Notes under the pieces: model-generated
What the model saw: the letters and a program-made list of their open reading frames with translations, nothing else
What the model was told of the DNA's origin: nothing
Databases searched by the model: none
Shown: positions 9,293 through 19,013 of the stretch, in pieces
How the letters are laid out: each line of letters begins with the position of its first letter
Position numbering within the stretch: the first letter of the stretch is position 1
DNA from: CAVQWT01 sp963717705
GTDB taxonomy: Bacteria > Pseudomonadota > Gammaproteobacteria > Burkholderiales > Casimicrobiaceae
Direction: 5' to 3'
NCBI GenBank assembly: GCA_963717705.1
Contig: CAVQWT010000002.1
Span: 558,001 to 622,000 of the forward strand
DNA: 64,000 nucleotides
Program-made: the position numbers and the translations under genes

Positions 9293-11111
9293 CCTTTCGG
9301 TCGTCACCTTCCGGCCCGACCTCGACCTGCTTGCGCAGCTCTTCGCCAGCATCGCCGAGCAGGCGGCCGGCGTCGACGTCGGCGTCCTGATCCAGGACAA
9401 CAGCCCCGAGGTCGGCACGGTCGAGCGGATTCGCGCGCTGCCCCCGCTCGCCGGTGGCGCGTTCACCCGCGTCGACGTCGTGGCGTCGCCGGAGAACGTC
9501 GGCTTCGGCCGCGGCCACAACGGCAACGCGGCGCGCAGCGACGCGCCGTTCCTGTTCGTGCTGAACCAGGACTGCATCCTGGAGCCCGTGGCTTTCGCGC
9601 AGCTGGTGGCGCTGGCGCGCGGCGACGACGCGCGGGTGGCGGCGTGGGAGCTGCGGCAGATCCCCTACGAGCACCCGAAGGCCTACGACCCCGCGACGCT
9701 CGACGCGCCGTGGGTCAGCGGCGCGGCCACGCTGTTCCGGCGCACCGCGTTCGACGAGGTCGGAGGGTTCGAGTCGCGCATCTTCATGTACGGCGAGGAC
9801 GTCGACCTGTCGTGGCGGCTGCGGGCGCGCGGCTGGCGGCTGCGCTACGTGCCGCGGCTCGCGGTCGTCCACCGCACGTATCGCGAGGCGGCGGAGGTGA
9901 AGCCGCTGCAGGTGCTGGGCGGCATGGCGACCAACCTCGCGCTGCGGGCGCGCTTCGGCGGGGTCGCGCGCACGCTGCAGGGGCTGGCGATGGCCGGCGG
10001 CGAAATGCTCGCGCCGCAGGATTTCCCGGGCCGCCGCGCGGGAATCGCGAAGGCGATCGGGTCGTTCCTCGTCAAGTGGCCTTATTTCCTGCGCACCCGC
10101 GTGCGACCGGGCGGCGCATTCAGGCCGATCTTCTCGGGCTGGGACTACGAGCTGCGCCGCGACGGGGCGTTCGTCCCTTACCGCAGCCTGCGCGAGGCGC
10201 CGCGCGCGGCGACGCCCCGCGTGTCGATCCTGATCCGCACGGTCGACCGGCCCGCGTGGCTGGCGCAGGCGCTCTCGTCGGTCGCCGAGCAGACCTGGCC
10301 GAACGTCGAGGCGGTCGTCATCGAGGACGGCCCCGAACGCTCGCGCGAAGTGATCGAGCGCTTCCGCGGCCGCCTGCCCATCGTCTACCGCGCGACCGGC
10401 GACAAGGTCGGGCGCGCCCGCGCCGGCAATCTCGCCATGGCGAGCGCGACCGGCGAGTGGATGAACTTCCTCGACGACGACGACCTGCTGTTCGCCGACC
10501 ACGTCGAGACGCTGGTCGAGGCGGTGACCGCCGCCGGCGCCGCGGGCGGATACGCGCTGTCGTGGGAGACGGCCACCGAGATGATCGACCGCGACCGTGC
10601 GCAGTACCGCGAGATCGCGCACGTCACGCGCCATCGGCAGCCGTTCGACCGGCTCACGCTGTGGCACCACAACTACCTGCCGATCCAGGCGGTGCTGTTC
10701 CATCGGCGGCTGTACGAGCGCCACGGCGGCTTCGCCGAGGACATGGACCAGCTCGAGGACTGGAACCTGTGGACGCGCTACACGCTCGACGAGTCGTTCG
10801 TCGAGGTCGCGAAGACGACGTCGATCTACCGCGTGCCCGCCGGCACGCGCGAGGCCGCGGGGCGGCAGGAGCTGCTCGACCAGGCGTACCGCGACGCCGT
10901 CGAGCGGCAGCGCTCGATGCAGCTGACGCTCTCGCCCCTGGAGATCTCGCAGATGGCCGACGCCTACGTGCGCTCGCAGGCGCTGCTGATGGTCGCGCGG
11001 CCCGACCTGCGGCGCTTCATCGGCGCGCGGCCCTGGCTGTCGCGGCTGGCATCGTTCCGGCAGCCCGTCATGCGCCGGCTGCGGCGGCCGCGATCGACCC
11101 AGCGCGGCTGA
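9279..11111 (+). CDS. Tandem GT2 glycosyltransferase
   Basis: A 610-aa protein with two family-2 (GT-A) domains. Residues 1-290 have VDLSVVTFRPDLDLL, VLNQDC in the DxD position and YGEDVDLSWRLRARG, as in rhamnosyltransferase-like enzymes. Residues about 305-590 have VSILIRTVDRPAWLAQAL, VIEDGP, NFLDDDDLLF and QLEDWNLWTRY. The start is GTG 9279, inside the end of the preceding gene, so the two are translationally coupled. Together with the three-domain enzyme on the other strand this makes a compact glycan-assembly locus, perhaps for lipopolysaccharide, a surface polymer or protein glycosylation. The acceptor cannot be read from the sequence. Confidence 0.9.
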   Translation: MPAVDLSVVTFRPDLDLLAQLFASIAEQAAGVDVGVLIQDNSPEVGTVERIRALPPLAGGAFTRVDVVASPENVGFGRGHNGNAARSDAPFLFVLNQDCILEPVAFAQLVALARGDDARVAAWELRQIPYEHPKAYDPATLDAPWVSGAATLFRRTAFDEVGGFESRIFMYGEDVDLSWRLRARGWRLRYVPRLAVVHRTYREAAEVKPLQVLGGMATNLALRARFGGVARTLQGLAMAGGEMLAPQDFPGRRAGIAKAIGSFLVKWPYFLRTRVRPGGAFRPIFSGWDYELRRDGAFVPYRSLREAPRAATPRVSILIRTVDRPAWLAQALSSVAEQTWPNVEAVVIEDGPERSREVIERFRGRLPIVYRATGDKVGRARAGNLAMASATGEWMNFLDDDDLLFADHVETLVEAVTAAGAAGGYALSWETATEMIDRDRAQYREIAHVTRHRQPFDRLTLWHHNYLPIQAVLFHRRLYERHGGFAEDMDQLEDWNLWTRYTLDESFVEVAKTTSIYRVPAGTREAAGRQELLDQAYRDAVERQRSMQLTLSPLEISQMADAYVRSQALLMVARPDLRRFIGARPWLSRLASFRQPVMRRLRRPRSTQRG

Positions 11112-11195
11112 CCGGCCGCGTCGCCGCGGCGCGCGCCCCGCGCGATCGGTGCCGGGGGGCGCAAGCGCGCCGGCCGCGACGTGAGCCCGCCCGGC

Positions 11196-12102
11196 TCAGC
11201 GAAACGTGACCACCACCGGCTGGTGATCGCTGGCCTGCGTCGCGGTGTCGACCTCGACCCCGGCCAGCCGGTCGCGCATGTCGGGCGAGAGCCAGACGAA
11301 GTCGCAGTGCAGCTCGGGGTCGCCCGGGTTGAACTTCTGGTAGATGCAGAACGTCGGCGGGTGCGGCGTCGCGGGGTGCGCGTGCCGCCACGCGTCCGTG
11401 AGCGCCGGCGTGCCGTCGGCGAAGGGCTTCGCGCATCCGCGCATGCTCGGGCGCGTCGGGCTCGAAGTTGAAGTCGCCGGTGATCACCGTCGCCGTCGGC
11501 CGGACGAAGGTCTGGAACGGCCCGCCGTCGCTCATCGTCACGCGGCCGTCGCGCGCGTGCGCGTGGCCGTCGGCGTAGATCGTCCGCAGCGCATCGACCT
11601 GTGCCATCCGCTGCCGCGCGGAGTAGTACTCGAGGTGCGTCGTCAGCACGCGGACGTCGCCGAAAGGCGCGGCCACGACGGCCTCGACGGCGATCCGCGG
11701 CATCCCCGGCACGCCGGGGTCGCAGGGAAACGGCAGCAGGTGACGGTAGATCTGGCGCACCGGCAGCCGCGAGAAGATGAGGTTGCCGAAACGCCGGCGC
11801 GGCGGCGCCGGCGGCACGGCGGCGACCCCGCGACCGGCGCGCGTATCGACCGCCGGATCGGCCGGCTGGTCGACCGCCACGCCCGGCACCGCCGCGTAGC
11901 CCGGCAGCAGCGCCGCGAGTTGCGCGAACTGGTCCTCGCCGGCACTGCCCGCGAGCCGCGGCGCCGGAAAATTGTCGGCGATCTCCTGCAGGCACAGCAC
12001 GTCGAAGTCGGCCAGTCGCCTCGCCTCGGCGACGATGCGGGCGGGGTCGACGACGCCGTCGATGCCGCGGCACCACTGGACGTTCCAGGTGACGAGCTTC
12101 AC
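11196..12102 (-). CDS. Endonuclease/exonuclease/phosphatase (EEP) family hydrolase, frameshifted
   Basis: About 301 aa when corrected. GTG 12102 overlaps the stop of the upstream permease (GTGA), so it is the last gene of the ABC importer operon. The EEP fold is clear: KLVTWNVQW and CLQEI (metal site) near the N-terminus, TTHLEYY, VITGDFNFEP, and ASDHQPVVVTF at the C-terminus with the catalytic Asp-His. The frame changes near 11425-11445: DAPEHARMREA ends in one frame and FADGTPALTDAW begins in the next, equivalent to one surplus base. There is no signal peptide, so action is cytosolic. EEP enzymes cleave phosphoesters; the substrate is not known. In an Ugp-like operon a glycerophosphodiesterase would be the usual partner. 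Confidence 0.75.
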
Positions 12103-12935
12103 TTGAGTCCCGCGCGCATGAACGACTGGACGAACTGCTTCTGGAACAGCAGGAACGCGATCAGCAGCGGCGCGGTCGTCAGCAGCGTCGCGGCGGTGAT
12201 GATCGACCAGTCGATCCCCTGGTCGGTCGCCGAGAACACCTGCAGGCCGACCGTCAGCGGGCGCGTCTCGACCGAATTGGAGACGATCAGCGGCCACAGG
12301 AAGTTGTTCCAGTGGAAGCTGACGCTGACCAGCGCGTAGGCGAGGTAGACCGGCCGCGCCAGCGGCACGTAGACCTTCCACAGCACCTGCAACGGCCCGC
12401 AGCCCTCGACGCGCGCTGCGTCGTCGAGCTCGCGCGGCACCGTCTTGAACGTCTGCCGCAGCAGGAAGATCCCGAAGGCGCTGGCCATGTACGGCAGGCC
12501 GATGGCGAGGATGGTGTCGCGAAGCCCCAGCGCGCTCATCGTCCGGTAGTTCTCGACGATCAGCACGTCGGGCATCACCATCAGCTGGACCAGCACCAGC
12601 GCGAACAGCAGGTTGCGCCCCGGGAACTCGAAGCGCGCGAACGCGTATGCGGCCAGCGTCACCAGCACCAGCTGCGCGGCCAGCACCATCGTCACCAGCA
12701 TCACCGTGTTGACGAAGTAGCGGGCGAAGGGCGCCGCGTCCCAGGCCCGGCGGAAGTTCTCCAGCGTCAGCGGGGCGAGGAGGTCGAAGCGCGTCGAGAA
12801 CTCGGCGGGATGGAACGCCGTCCAGAACGCGTAGACGAGCGGCAGCATCCACAGCAGGCCGAGCACCCAGGCGCCGGCCGTCTCCAGCGCGTGGGTGGCG
12901 CCGCGCGAGGCGTAGACCTGCGTGCCGTTGCTCAT
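12099..12935 (-). CDS. ugpE: ABC transporter permease, UgpE/MalG type
   Basis: A 278-aa inner-membrane permease with about six hydrophobic segments, from LGLLWMLPLVYAFW to the last near LLIAFLLF. The ATPase-contact EAA loop is DDAARVEGCGPLQVLWKV. Length and features match the second permease of carbohydrate-uptake-1 importers. ATG 12935 overlaps the stop of the upstream permease (ATGA), and its own stop overlaps the EEP gene, so expression is tightly coupled. Glycerol-3-phosphate as substrate is inferred from the UgpB resemblance of the binding protein and is not certain. Confidence 0.85.
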   Translation of the reverse strand: MSNGTQVYASRGATHALETAGAWVLGLLWMLPLVYAFWTAFHPAEFSTRFDLLAPLTLENFRRAWDAAPFARYFVNTVMLVTMVLAAQLVLVTLAAYAFARFEFPGRNLLFALVLVQLMVMPDVLIVENYRTMSALGLRDTILAIGLPYMASAFGIFLLRQTFKTVPRELDDAARVEGCGPLQVLWKVYVPLARPVYLAYALVSVSFHWNNFLWPLIVSNSVETRPLTVGLQVFSATDQGIDWSIITAATLLTTAPLLIAFLLFQKQFVQSFMRAGLK

Positions 12936-13807
12936 TGGTAGTGCGTCCGCTTCTCGAGGAACGCGAACTGCGCCAGCGCGACGAGCCCGAGGATCGCCAG
13001 CAGCACCATCGTCAGCGCCGCGGCGTAGGCGGAGTCCCAGAACCTGAAGCCGATCTCGTAGATGTAGTACAGCAGCAGCGACGTCGCGTTGTCGGGCCCG
13101 CCGCGGGTCATGACGACGACGTGGTCGACCAGCCGGAACGCGTTGATCACCGCGTTGACCAGCACGAACAGAGTCGTCGGCATCAGCAGCGGGAAGGTCA
13201 CCCGGCGGAAGAAGTGCCAGCGCGACGCGCCCTCGATCGCCGCGGCCTCGGCGAGGTGCGGCGACATCGACTGCAGCGCGGCGAGGTAGAAGATCATGAA
13301 GAAGCCGGCCTCCTTCCACACCGTCACCACCATCAGGCAGGCGAGCGCGGTGCTCTGGCTGCCCAGCCAGTTGTGGGTGCCGAAGCCGAGCGACCGCGTG
13401 ACCTGCTCGAGCAGGCCGTACTCGGGCGTATAGAAGAACAGCCAGATGTTGGCCACGGCGATCATCGGTAGGATCGTCGGCGTGAAGTAGGCGAGCCGCA
13501 GCAGGCCGCGTCCGCGGATGCGGCCGTTCACCCAGACCGCCATCAGCAGGGCCAGCGCGATCGACGCGGGAATCGTGCCGGCGGCGAACCAGAGGTTGTT
13601 CGAGAACGCCTGCCAGAACACAGGGTCCTCGACCAGGTTCCGGTAGTTGTCGAGGCCGACGAACACCGCCGGCCGCGCGCCTTTCGGCGTCGAGAAGAAG
13701 CTGTGCCACAGCGTCGCGACCGCCGGGTAGTGCGTGAACAGCGCCAGCAGCGCCATCGCCGGCAGCAGCAGCAGCCAGCCGTACAGCCATTGGGCGGAAC
13801 GAGTCAT
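12932..13807 (-). CDS. ugpA: ABC transporter permease, UgpA/MalF type
   Basis: A 291-aa integral membrane protein. The first membrane segment is WLLLLPAMALLALF, and the EAA loop is EAAAIEGASRWHFFRRV. FVGLDNYRNL and MTRGGPDNAT are typical of the first permease in carbohydrate-uptake-1 importers. It forms the membrane channel as a heterodimer with the downstream UgpE-type permease. A GC-rich hairpin separates it from the upstream binding-protein gene. Confidence 0.87.
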   Translation of the reverse strand: MTRSAQWLYGWLLLLPAMALLALFTHYPAVATLWHSFFSTPKGARPAVFVGLDNYRNLVEDPVFWQAFSNNLWFAAGTIPASIALALLMAVWVNGRIRGRGLLRLAYFTPTILPMIAVANIWLFFYTPEYGLLEQVTRSLGFGTHNWLGSQSTALACLMVVTVWKEAGFFMIFYLAALQSMSPHLAEAAAIEGASRWHFFRRVTFPLLMPTTLFVLVNAVINAFRLVDHVVVMTRGGPDNATSLLLYYIYEIGFRFWDSAYAAALTMVLLAILGLVALAQFAFLEKRTHYQ

Positions 13808-13813
13808 GCGGCA

Positions 13814-13836
13814 ACCCCCGGGCGCCGCCCGGGGGT
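13814..13836 (-). other. Intercistronic hairpin between binding-protein and permease genes
   Basis: ACCCCCGGGC (13814-13823) pairs perfectly with GCCCGGGGGT (13827-13836) around a 3-base loop. It has no T-tract. In many ABC operons such a structure protects the upstream mRNA or attenuates readthrough, so that the binding protein exceeds the permeases. That role is inferred here. Confidence 0.5.
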
Positions 13837-13844
13837 CCGGCCGG

Positions 13845-15146
13845 TCACTTGCGGAACGGCCGCAGCAGGCGGTCGGCCTCGCGCTGCGCGTCCTTCATCG
13901 CCTGCTCCGACGTCTTGGTGCCCGTCAGCGCCGCCTGCAGGCCGTCGTTGAGCGCCTTGGTCACGCGCTGGTTGTCGTGCGTCGACAGCTCGGCCTTGGC
14001 GTAGGGCAGCTGGTCCCGCGCGACGAGCGCCGGCGGGAAGCCGGCCGCGTACTGCTTCATCGCCGGCGTGTCGAACGCGGCCTGCGAGATCGCGACGTAG
14101 CCCGTGTCGATCCCCCACTGCGCGGCGCGCGCGGGCTGCGTGATCCACTTGATGAACTTGAACGCCGCATCGCGCTGCGCCGGCGTCGACTTCTTGAACA
14201 GGTAGAAGTTGCCGCCGCCGGTGGGGCTGCCGCGCTGCTTGCCCGCGGGCAGCATCGCGACACCGAAGTCGAACTTGGCGTTGTTCTTGACGTTGGTGAG
14301 GTTGCCCGTCGTCGTCCACATCATCGCCATCTTCTTCTCGAAGAAGTCCTTCGGCGTCGTGCCCCACTCGACGATGCCCTCGGGGTGCACCTTGTGCGTG
14401 CGCGCGAGTTCGACCCAGTACTGCAGCGCCGCGATCACCTCCGGCCGGTCGTAGTAGGTCTCGGTGCCGGCGGCGTTCATCAGGTTGACGCCGTTCTGGA
14501 TCGCGAGCCCCTGGAACAGCCAGTACGGGAAGCCCGACGACGGGATCTGGACGCCCCACTGCGTCACCTTGCCCGAGGCGTCGCGCTTCGTCAGCTTCTG
14601 CGCATACTCGAGCTGCTCCTTCCAGTTCGCCGGCGGCCGGTTCGGGTCGAGGCCCGCCTCCTTGAACATCTCCTTGTTCCAGTACAGCACAACCGTCGAG
14701 CGCTGGAACGGGATGCCCCACGTCTTGCCGCCGGTCTGGCTGTTCTCCATGAACGCCGGGTAGAAGCCCTTGAGCCACGCCTGGTCTTCCGGCGTCTTGA
14801 CCAGCTCGTCGAAGGGGATGATCGCGTCCTCGTCGATCAGCGTGAACATGTCGGTCGACAGCAGGATCGACGTCACCGGCGGCTCGCCGCTCTTCACCGC
14901 GGTCAGCGCCTTGGTGATCGACTCCTGGTAGCTGCCCGAGTAGATCGGCCTGACCTTGACGCCAGGATTCTCCTTCTCGAAGTCGGCGGCGTACTGGTCG
15001 ATGATCTTGGTGATCGGCCCGCCGACGGCCACGGGGTAGTAGAACGGCACTTCGACGGCCTGCTGCGCGCGCGCGGCCGGCACGGCGAGAACGAGCGACG
15101 CGGCGGCGAGCGCGACGATGACGCGGATAGAGCGATCGAGATTCAT
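13845..15146 (-). CDS. ugpB: ABC transporter substrate-binding protein, UgpB-like
   Basis: A 433-aa periplasmic binding protein of the type 1 extracellular solute-binding family. The signal peptide is at residues 1-27 (IRVIVALAAASLVLAV ending ARAQ). The mature part shows ENPGVKVRPIYSGSYQESI, IPFQRSTVVLYWNKEMFKEA and a Trp/Thr-rich segment MMWTTTGNLTNV, like UgpB proteins. The C-terminal LLRPFRK also resembles UgpB. Ligand specificity (glycerol 3-phosphate, a phosphodiester or a sugar) is inferred from overall resemblance. The order of the operon is ATPase, binding protein, two permeases, EEP hydrolase. Confidence 0.85.
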   Translation of the reverse strand: MNLDRSIRVIVALAAASLVLAVPAARAQQAVEVPFYYPVAVGGPITKIIDQYAADFEKENPGVKVRPIYSGSYQESITKALTAVKSGEPPVTSILLSTDMFTLIDEDAIIPFDELVKTPEDQAWLKGFYPAFMENSQTGGKTWGIPFQRSTVVLYWNKEMFKEAGLDPNRPPANWKEQLEYAQKLTKRDASGKVTQWGVQIPSSGFPYWLFQGLAIQNGVNLMNAAGTETYYDRPEVIAALQYWVELARTHKVHPEGIVEWGTTPKDFFEKKMAMMWTTTGNLTNVKNNAKFDFGVAMLPAGKQRGSPTGGGNFYLFKKSTPAQRDAAFKFIKWITQPARAAQWGIDTGYVAISQAAFDTPAMKQYAAGFPPALVARDQLPYAKAELSTHDNQRVTKALNDGLQAALTGTKTSEQAMKDAQREADRLLRPFRK

Positions 15147-15176
15147 GCGGTTTCCCCTCCAGAAGAACGGACGATG

Positions 15177-16268
<1,092 letters not shown>

Positions 16269-16447
16269 GGATTTCCCCCGCCGCGGTTGAGTTGCTCTTA
16301 TTCGGAGTGCGGATGCAACGGAACGCCGCCGCGAAAGACGGCAGCGAATCATAGCACCGGCGTCCGTGTACTGCGACGGTCGGCCACCGCCGCCGGAACG
16401 TCCGTGGCCGGCGGATGCGGGATCCGCGGCCGGCGATCGGCGGCGCG

Positions 16448-17239
16448 TCAGTCGAACAGCGAGCGCAGCGCGGCGCCGGGGTCCGGTGCGCGCATGAACG
16501 CCTCGCCGACCAGGAACGCATTGACGTCGTGCCGGCGCATCTGCGCGACGTCGCGCTGCGCGAGGATGCCGCTTTCGGTGACGACCAGCCGTCCAGGCGG
16601 GACGCGGGGCTTCAGCGCCAGCGTGGTGTGCAGCGAGACCGAGAACGACTTGAGGTTGCGGTTGTTGATCCCGATCAGCGGGGTCTTGAGCTTGAGCGCC
16701 CGCTCGAGCTCGGCGCCGTCGTGGACCTCGACCAGCACGTCCATGCCCCACCGCTCCGCGGCCGCCTCCAGCGCCGCCAGCCGCGCGTCGTCGAGCGCCG
16801 CCACGATCAGCAGGATCGCGTCGGCGCCCAGGGCCCGCGACTCGGCGACCTGGTACTCGTCGATGATGAATTCCTTGCGCAGCACCGGCAGGCTGCAGGC
16901 CGCGCGGGCCGACACCAGGTAATCGGGCGCGCCCTGGAAGAACGTCCGGTCGGTCAGCACCGACAGGCAGGCCGCGCCCGCAGCCTCGTAGCTCGCGGCG
17001 ATCGCCGGCGGGTCGAACGCCTCGCGCAGCACGCCCTTGCTCGGACTCGCCTTCTTGATCTCGGCGATCACCGCGGGACGGCCGTCGGCGATCTTCGCGC
17101 GCAGCGCCGCGAGGAAGTCGCGCGCCGGCGCCTGCGCGCGGGCCGCGGCCTCGACCTCGGCGAACGGGCGCGCGAGCTGCGCGGCGATCACCTCCTCGGA
17201 TTTCTTCGCCAGGATCTGGCTCAGCACGTCGCCGCTCAT
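16448..17239 (-). CDS. trpC: Indole-3-glycerol-phosphate synthase TrpC
   Basis: A 263-aa (beta/alpha)8 enzyme of tryptophan synthesis, which closes carboxyphenylaminodeoxyribulose phosphate to indole glycerol phosphate. Motifs are AEIKKASPSKG (catalytic Lys), VLTDRTFFQG, LRKEFIIDEYQ, GINNRNLKSF and VTESGI. It is not fused to TrpF. It lies 85 bases after trpD and is the last trp gene of the operon. Confidence 0.96.
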   Translation of the reverse strand: MSGDVLSQILAKKSEEVIAAQLARPFAEVEAAARAQAPARDFLAALRAKIADGRPAVIAEIKKASPSKGVLREAFDPPAIAASYEAAGAACLSVLTDRTFFQGAPDYLVSARAACSLPVLRKEFIIDEYQVAESRALGADAILLIVAALDDARLAALEAAAERWGMDVLVEVHDGAELERALKLKTPLIGINNRNLKSFSVSLHTTLALKPRVPPGRLVVTESGILAQRDVAQMRRHDVNAFLVGEAFMRAPDPGAALRSLFD

Positions 17240-17324
17240 CGCGCCCTCCTCGCATCCGTAGTCGTCGCATCGACGCGGCGTGGCGTCGCCGTGCCGGGCA
17301 GTACCGCCGCAGGATACCGGAGCT

Positions 17325-18362
17325 TCATGCCGCCGGCGCGAGCTTTTTCGTCAGCGCGACGAAGGCGTCGAGCCTGGCGCGCGCCTTGCCGCTGGCGACG
17401 GCCTCGCGGGCCAGGTCGATGCCTTCCTTGATCGACGCCGCGACGTTCGCCGCGTAGAGCGCGGTGCCCGCGTTGAGCACGACGATCTCGCGCGGCGTGC
17501 CGTCGATGTCGCCGAGCGCCTCCAGCACCATCTCCTTCGACTCCGCGGCGCCGGTCACCTTGAGGCCGCGGTTCGACTTCATCGACAGCCCGAAGTCCTC
17601 GGGGTGGATCTCGTACTCGCGCACCTCGCCGTCCTTCAGCTCGCCGACCATCGTCGCCGCGCCCAGCGACACCTCGTCCATGCCGTCCTTGCCGTAGACG
17701 ACCAGCACGTGCTTGCTGCCGAGCTTCTGCAGCACCCGGACCTGGATGCCGACGAGGTCGGGGTGGAACACGCCGAGCAGCTGGTTGGCCGCCCCCGCGG
17801 GATTGGTCAGCGGGCCCAGGATGTTGAAGATCGTCCGCACGCCGATCTCCTTGCGCACCGGCGCCGCGTGCTTCATCGCGCCGTGGTGCATCGGCGCGAA
17901 CATGAAGCCGACTCCGGTCTCCGCGATGCAGGTAGCGACGTCGGCGGGCTTCAGCATGATGTTCGCGCCCAGCGCCTCGAGCACGTCGGCGCTGCCGGAC
18001 TTCGACGACACGCTGCGGTTGCCGTGCTTGGCCACGCGCGCGCCGGCGGCGGCGGCGACGAACATCGACGCCGTCGAGATGTTGAAGGTGTGCGACGAGT
18101 CCCCGCCGGTGCCGACGATGTCGAGCAGGTTGTCGGTGTCCGGCACGTCGACCCGCGTCGCGAACTCGCGCATCACCTGCGCCGCGGCGGCGATCTCGCC
18201 GACGGTTTCCTTCTTCACCCGCAGGCCGATCGTCAGCGCGGCGATCATCACCGGCGACGCCTCGCCGCTCATGATCTGGCGCATCACCGACAGCATCTCG
18301 TCGTGGAAGATCTCGCGGTGCTCGACGGTGCGCTGCACCGCTTCCTGGATGGTGATCGACAT
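17325..18362 (-). CDS. trpD: Anthranilate phosphoribosyltransferase TrpD
   Basis: A 345-aa enzyme that transfers phosphoribose from PRPP to anthranilate. It shows DIVGTGGDSSHTFNIST (PRPP-binding), KHGNRSVSSKSGSAD and the GPLTNPAGA segment of the family. It is a separate protein, not fused to TrpG. The 84-base gap after trpG holds no recognised element. The start ATG 18362 gives the usual length and follows a GGAGG-like site. Confidence 0.96.
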   Translation of the reverse strand: MSITIQEAVQRTVEHREIFHDEMLSVMRQIMSGEASPVMIAALTIGLRVKKETVGEIAAAAQVMREFATRVDVPDTDNLLDIVGTGGDSSHTFNISTASMFVAAAAGARVAKHGNRSVSSKSGSADVLEALGANIMLKPADVATCIAETGVGFMFAPMHHGAMKHAAPVRKEIGVRTIFNILGPLTNPAGAANQLLGVFHPDLVGIQVRVLQKLGSKHVLVVYGKDGMDEVSLGAATMVGELKDGEVREYEIHPEDFGLSMKSNRGLKVTGAAESKEMVLEALGDIDGTPREIVVLNAGTALYAANVAASIKEGIDLAREAVASGKARARLDAFVALTKKLAPAA

Positions 18363-18446
18363 GATGGAGGTCCTTGGCTGGCGGAGGGAAGGGAGGAAGG
18401 TGGGGTCGCGGGCCCGGGAGGCGTCGTGCGGAAGCTGCCGGCCCCG

Positions 18447-19010
18447 TCAGCCCTTCAGGAAATTGGCGAGCAGCGCGTGGCCGTGCTCGGTGAGGATCGC
18501 CTCGGGGTGGAACTGCACCCCCTCGACGGCGAGCTCGCGGTGGCGCACGCCCATGATCTCGCCGTCGTCGGCGGTCGCGCTGATCTCGAGGCACGGCGGG
18601 CAGGTCGCGCGCTCGATCGCCAGCGAATGGTAGCGCGTGACGCTGAACGGCGACGGCAGGCCCGCGAACACGCCGCGGCCGTCGTGCGTGACCGGCGACA
18701 GCTTGCCGTGCATCACCCGCTGCGCGCGGACGATGCGGCCGCCGAATGCCTGCCCGATCGCCTGGTGGCCGAGGCAGACCCCGAGGATGGGGATCGTCCC
18801 GGCGAAGCGCCGGATCGCCGGCACCGAGATGCCGGCCTCGGCAGGCGTGCACGGACCCGGCGAAATGACGATCTTCTCCGGCGCCCACGCCGCGATCTGG
18901 TCCAGCGTGATGGCGTCGTTGCGGTGGACGTGGACGTCGGCGCCGAGCTCGCCCAGGTACTGCGCGAGGTTGAAGGTGAAGCTGTCGTAGTTGTCGATGA
19001 GGAGCAGCAC
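18447..19010 (-). CDS. trpG: Anthranilate synthase component II (glutamine amidotransferase) TrpG
   Basis: A 187-aa class I glutamine amidotransferase that supplies ammonia to TrpE. The nucleophile is Cys79 in GVCLGHQAIG; the His-Glu pair is in VQFHPEAI. DNYDSFTFNL opens the protein, as usual. It may also serve p-aminobenzoate synthesis as PabA, since no second copy is in view. It begins 3 bases after the trpE stop, consistent with coupled translation. Confidence 0.95.
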   Translation of the reverse strand: MLLLIDNYDSFTFNLAQYLGELGADVHVHRNDAITLDQIAAWAPEKIVISPGPCTPAEAGISVPAIRRFAGTIPILGVCLGHQAIGQAFGGRIVRAQRVMHGKLSPVTHDGRGVFAGLPSPFSVTRYHSLAIERATCPPCLEISATADDGEIMGVRHRELAVEGVQFHPEAILTEHGHALLANFLKG

Positions 19011-19013
19011 GGA

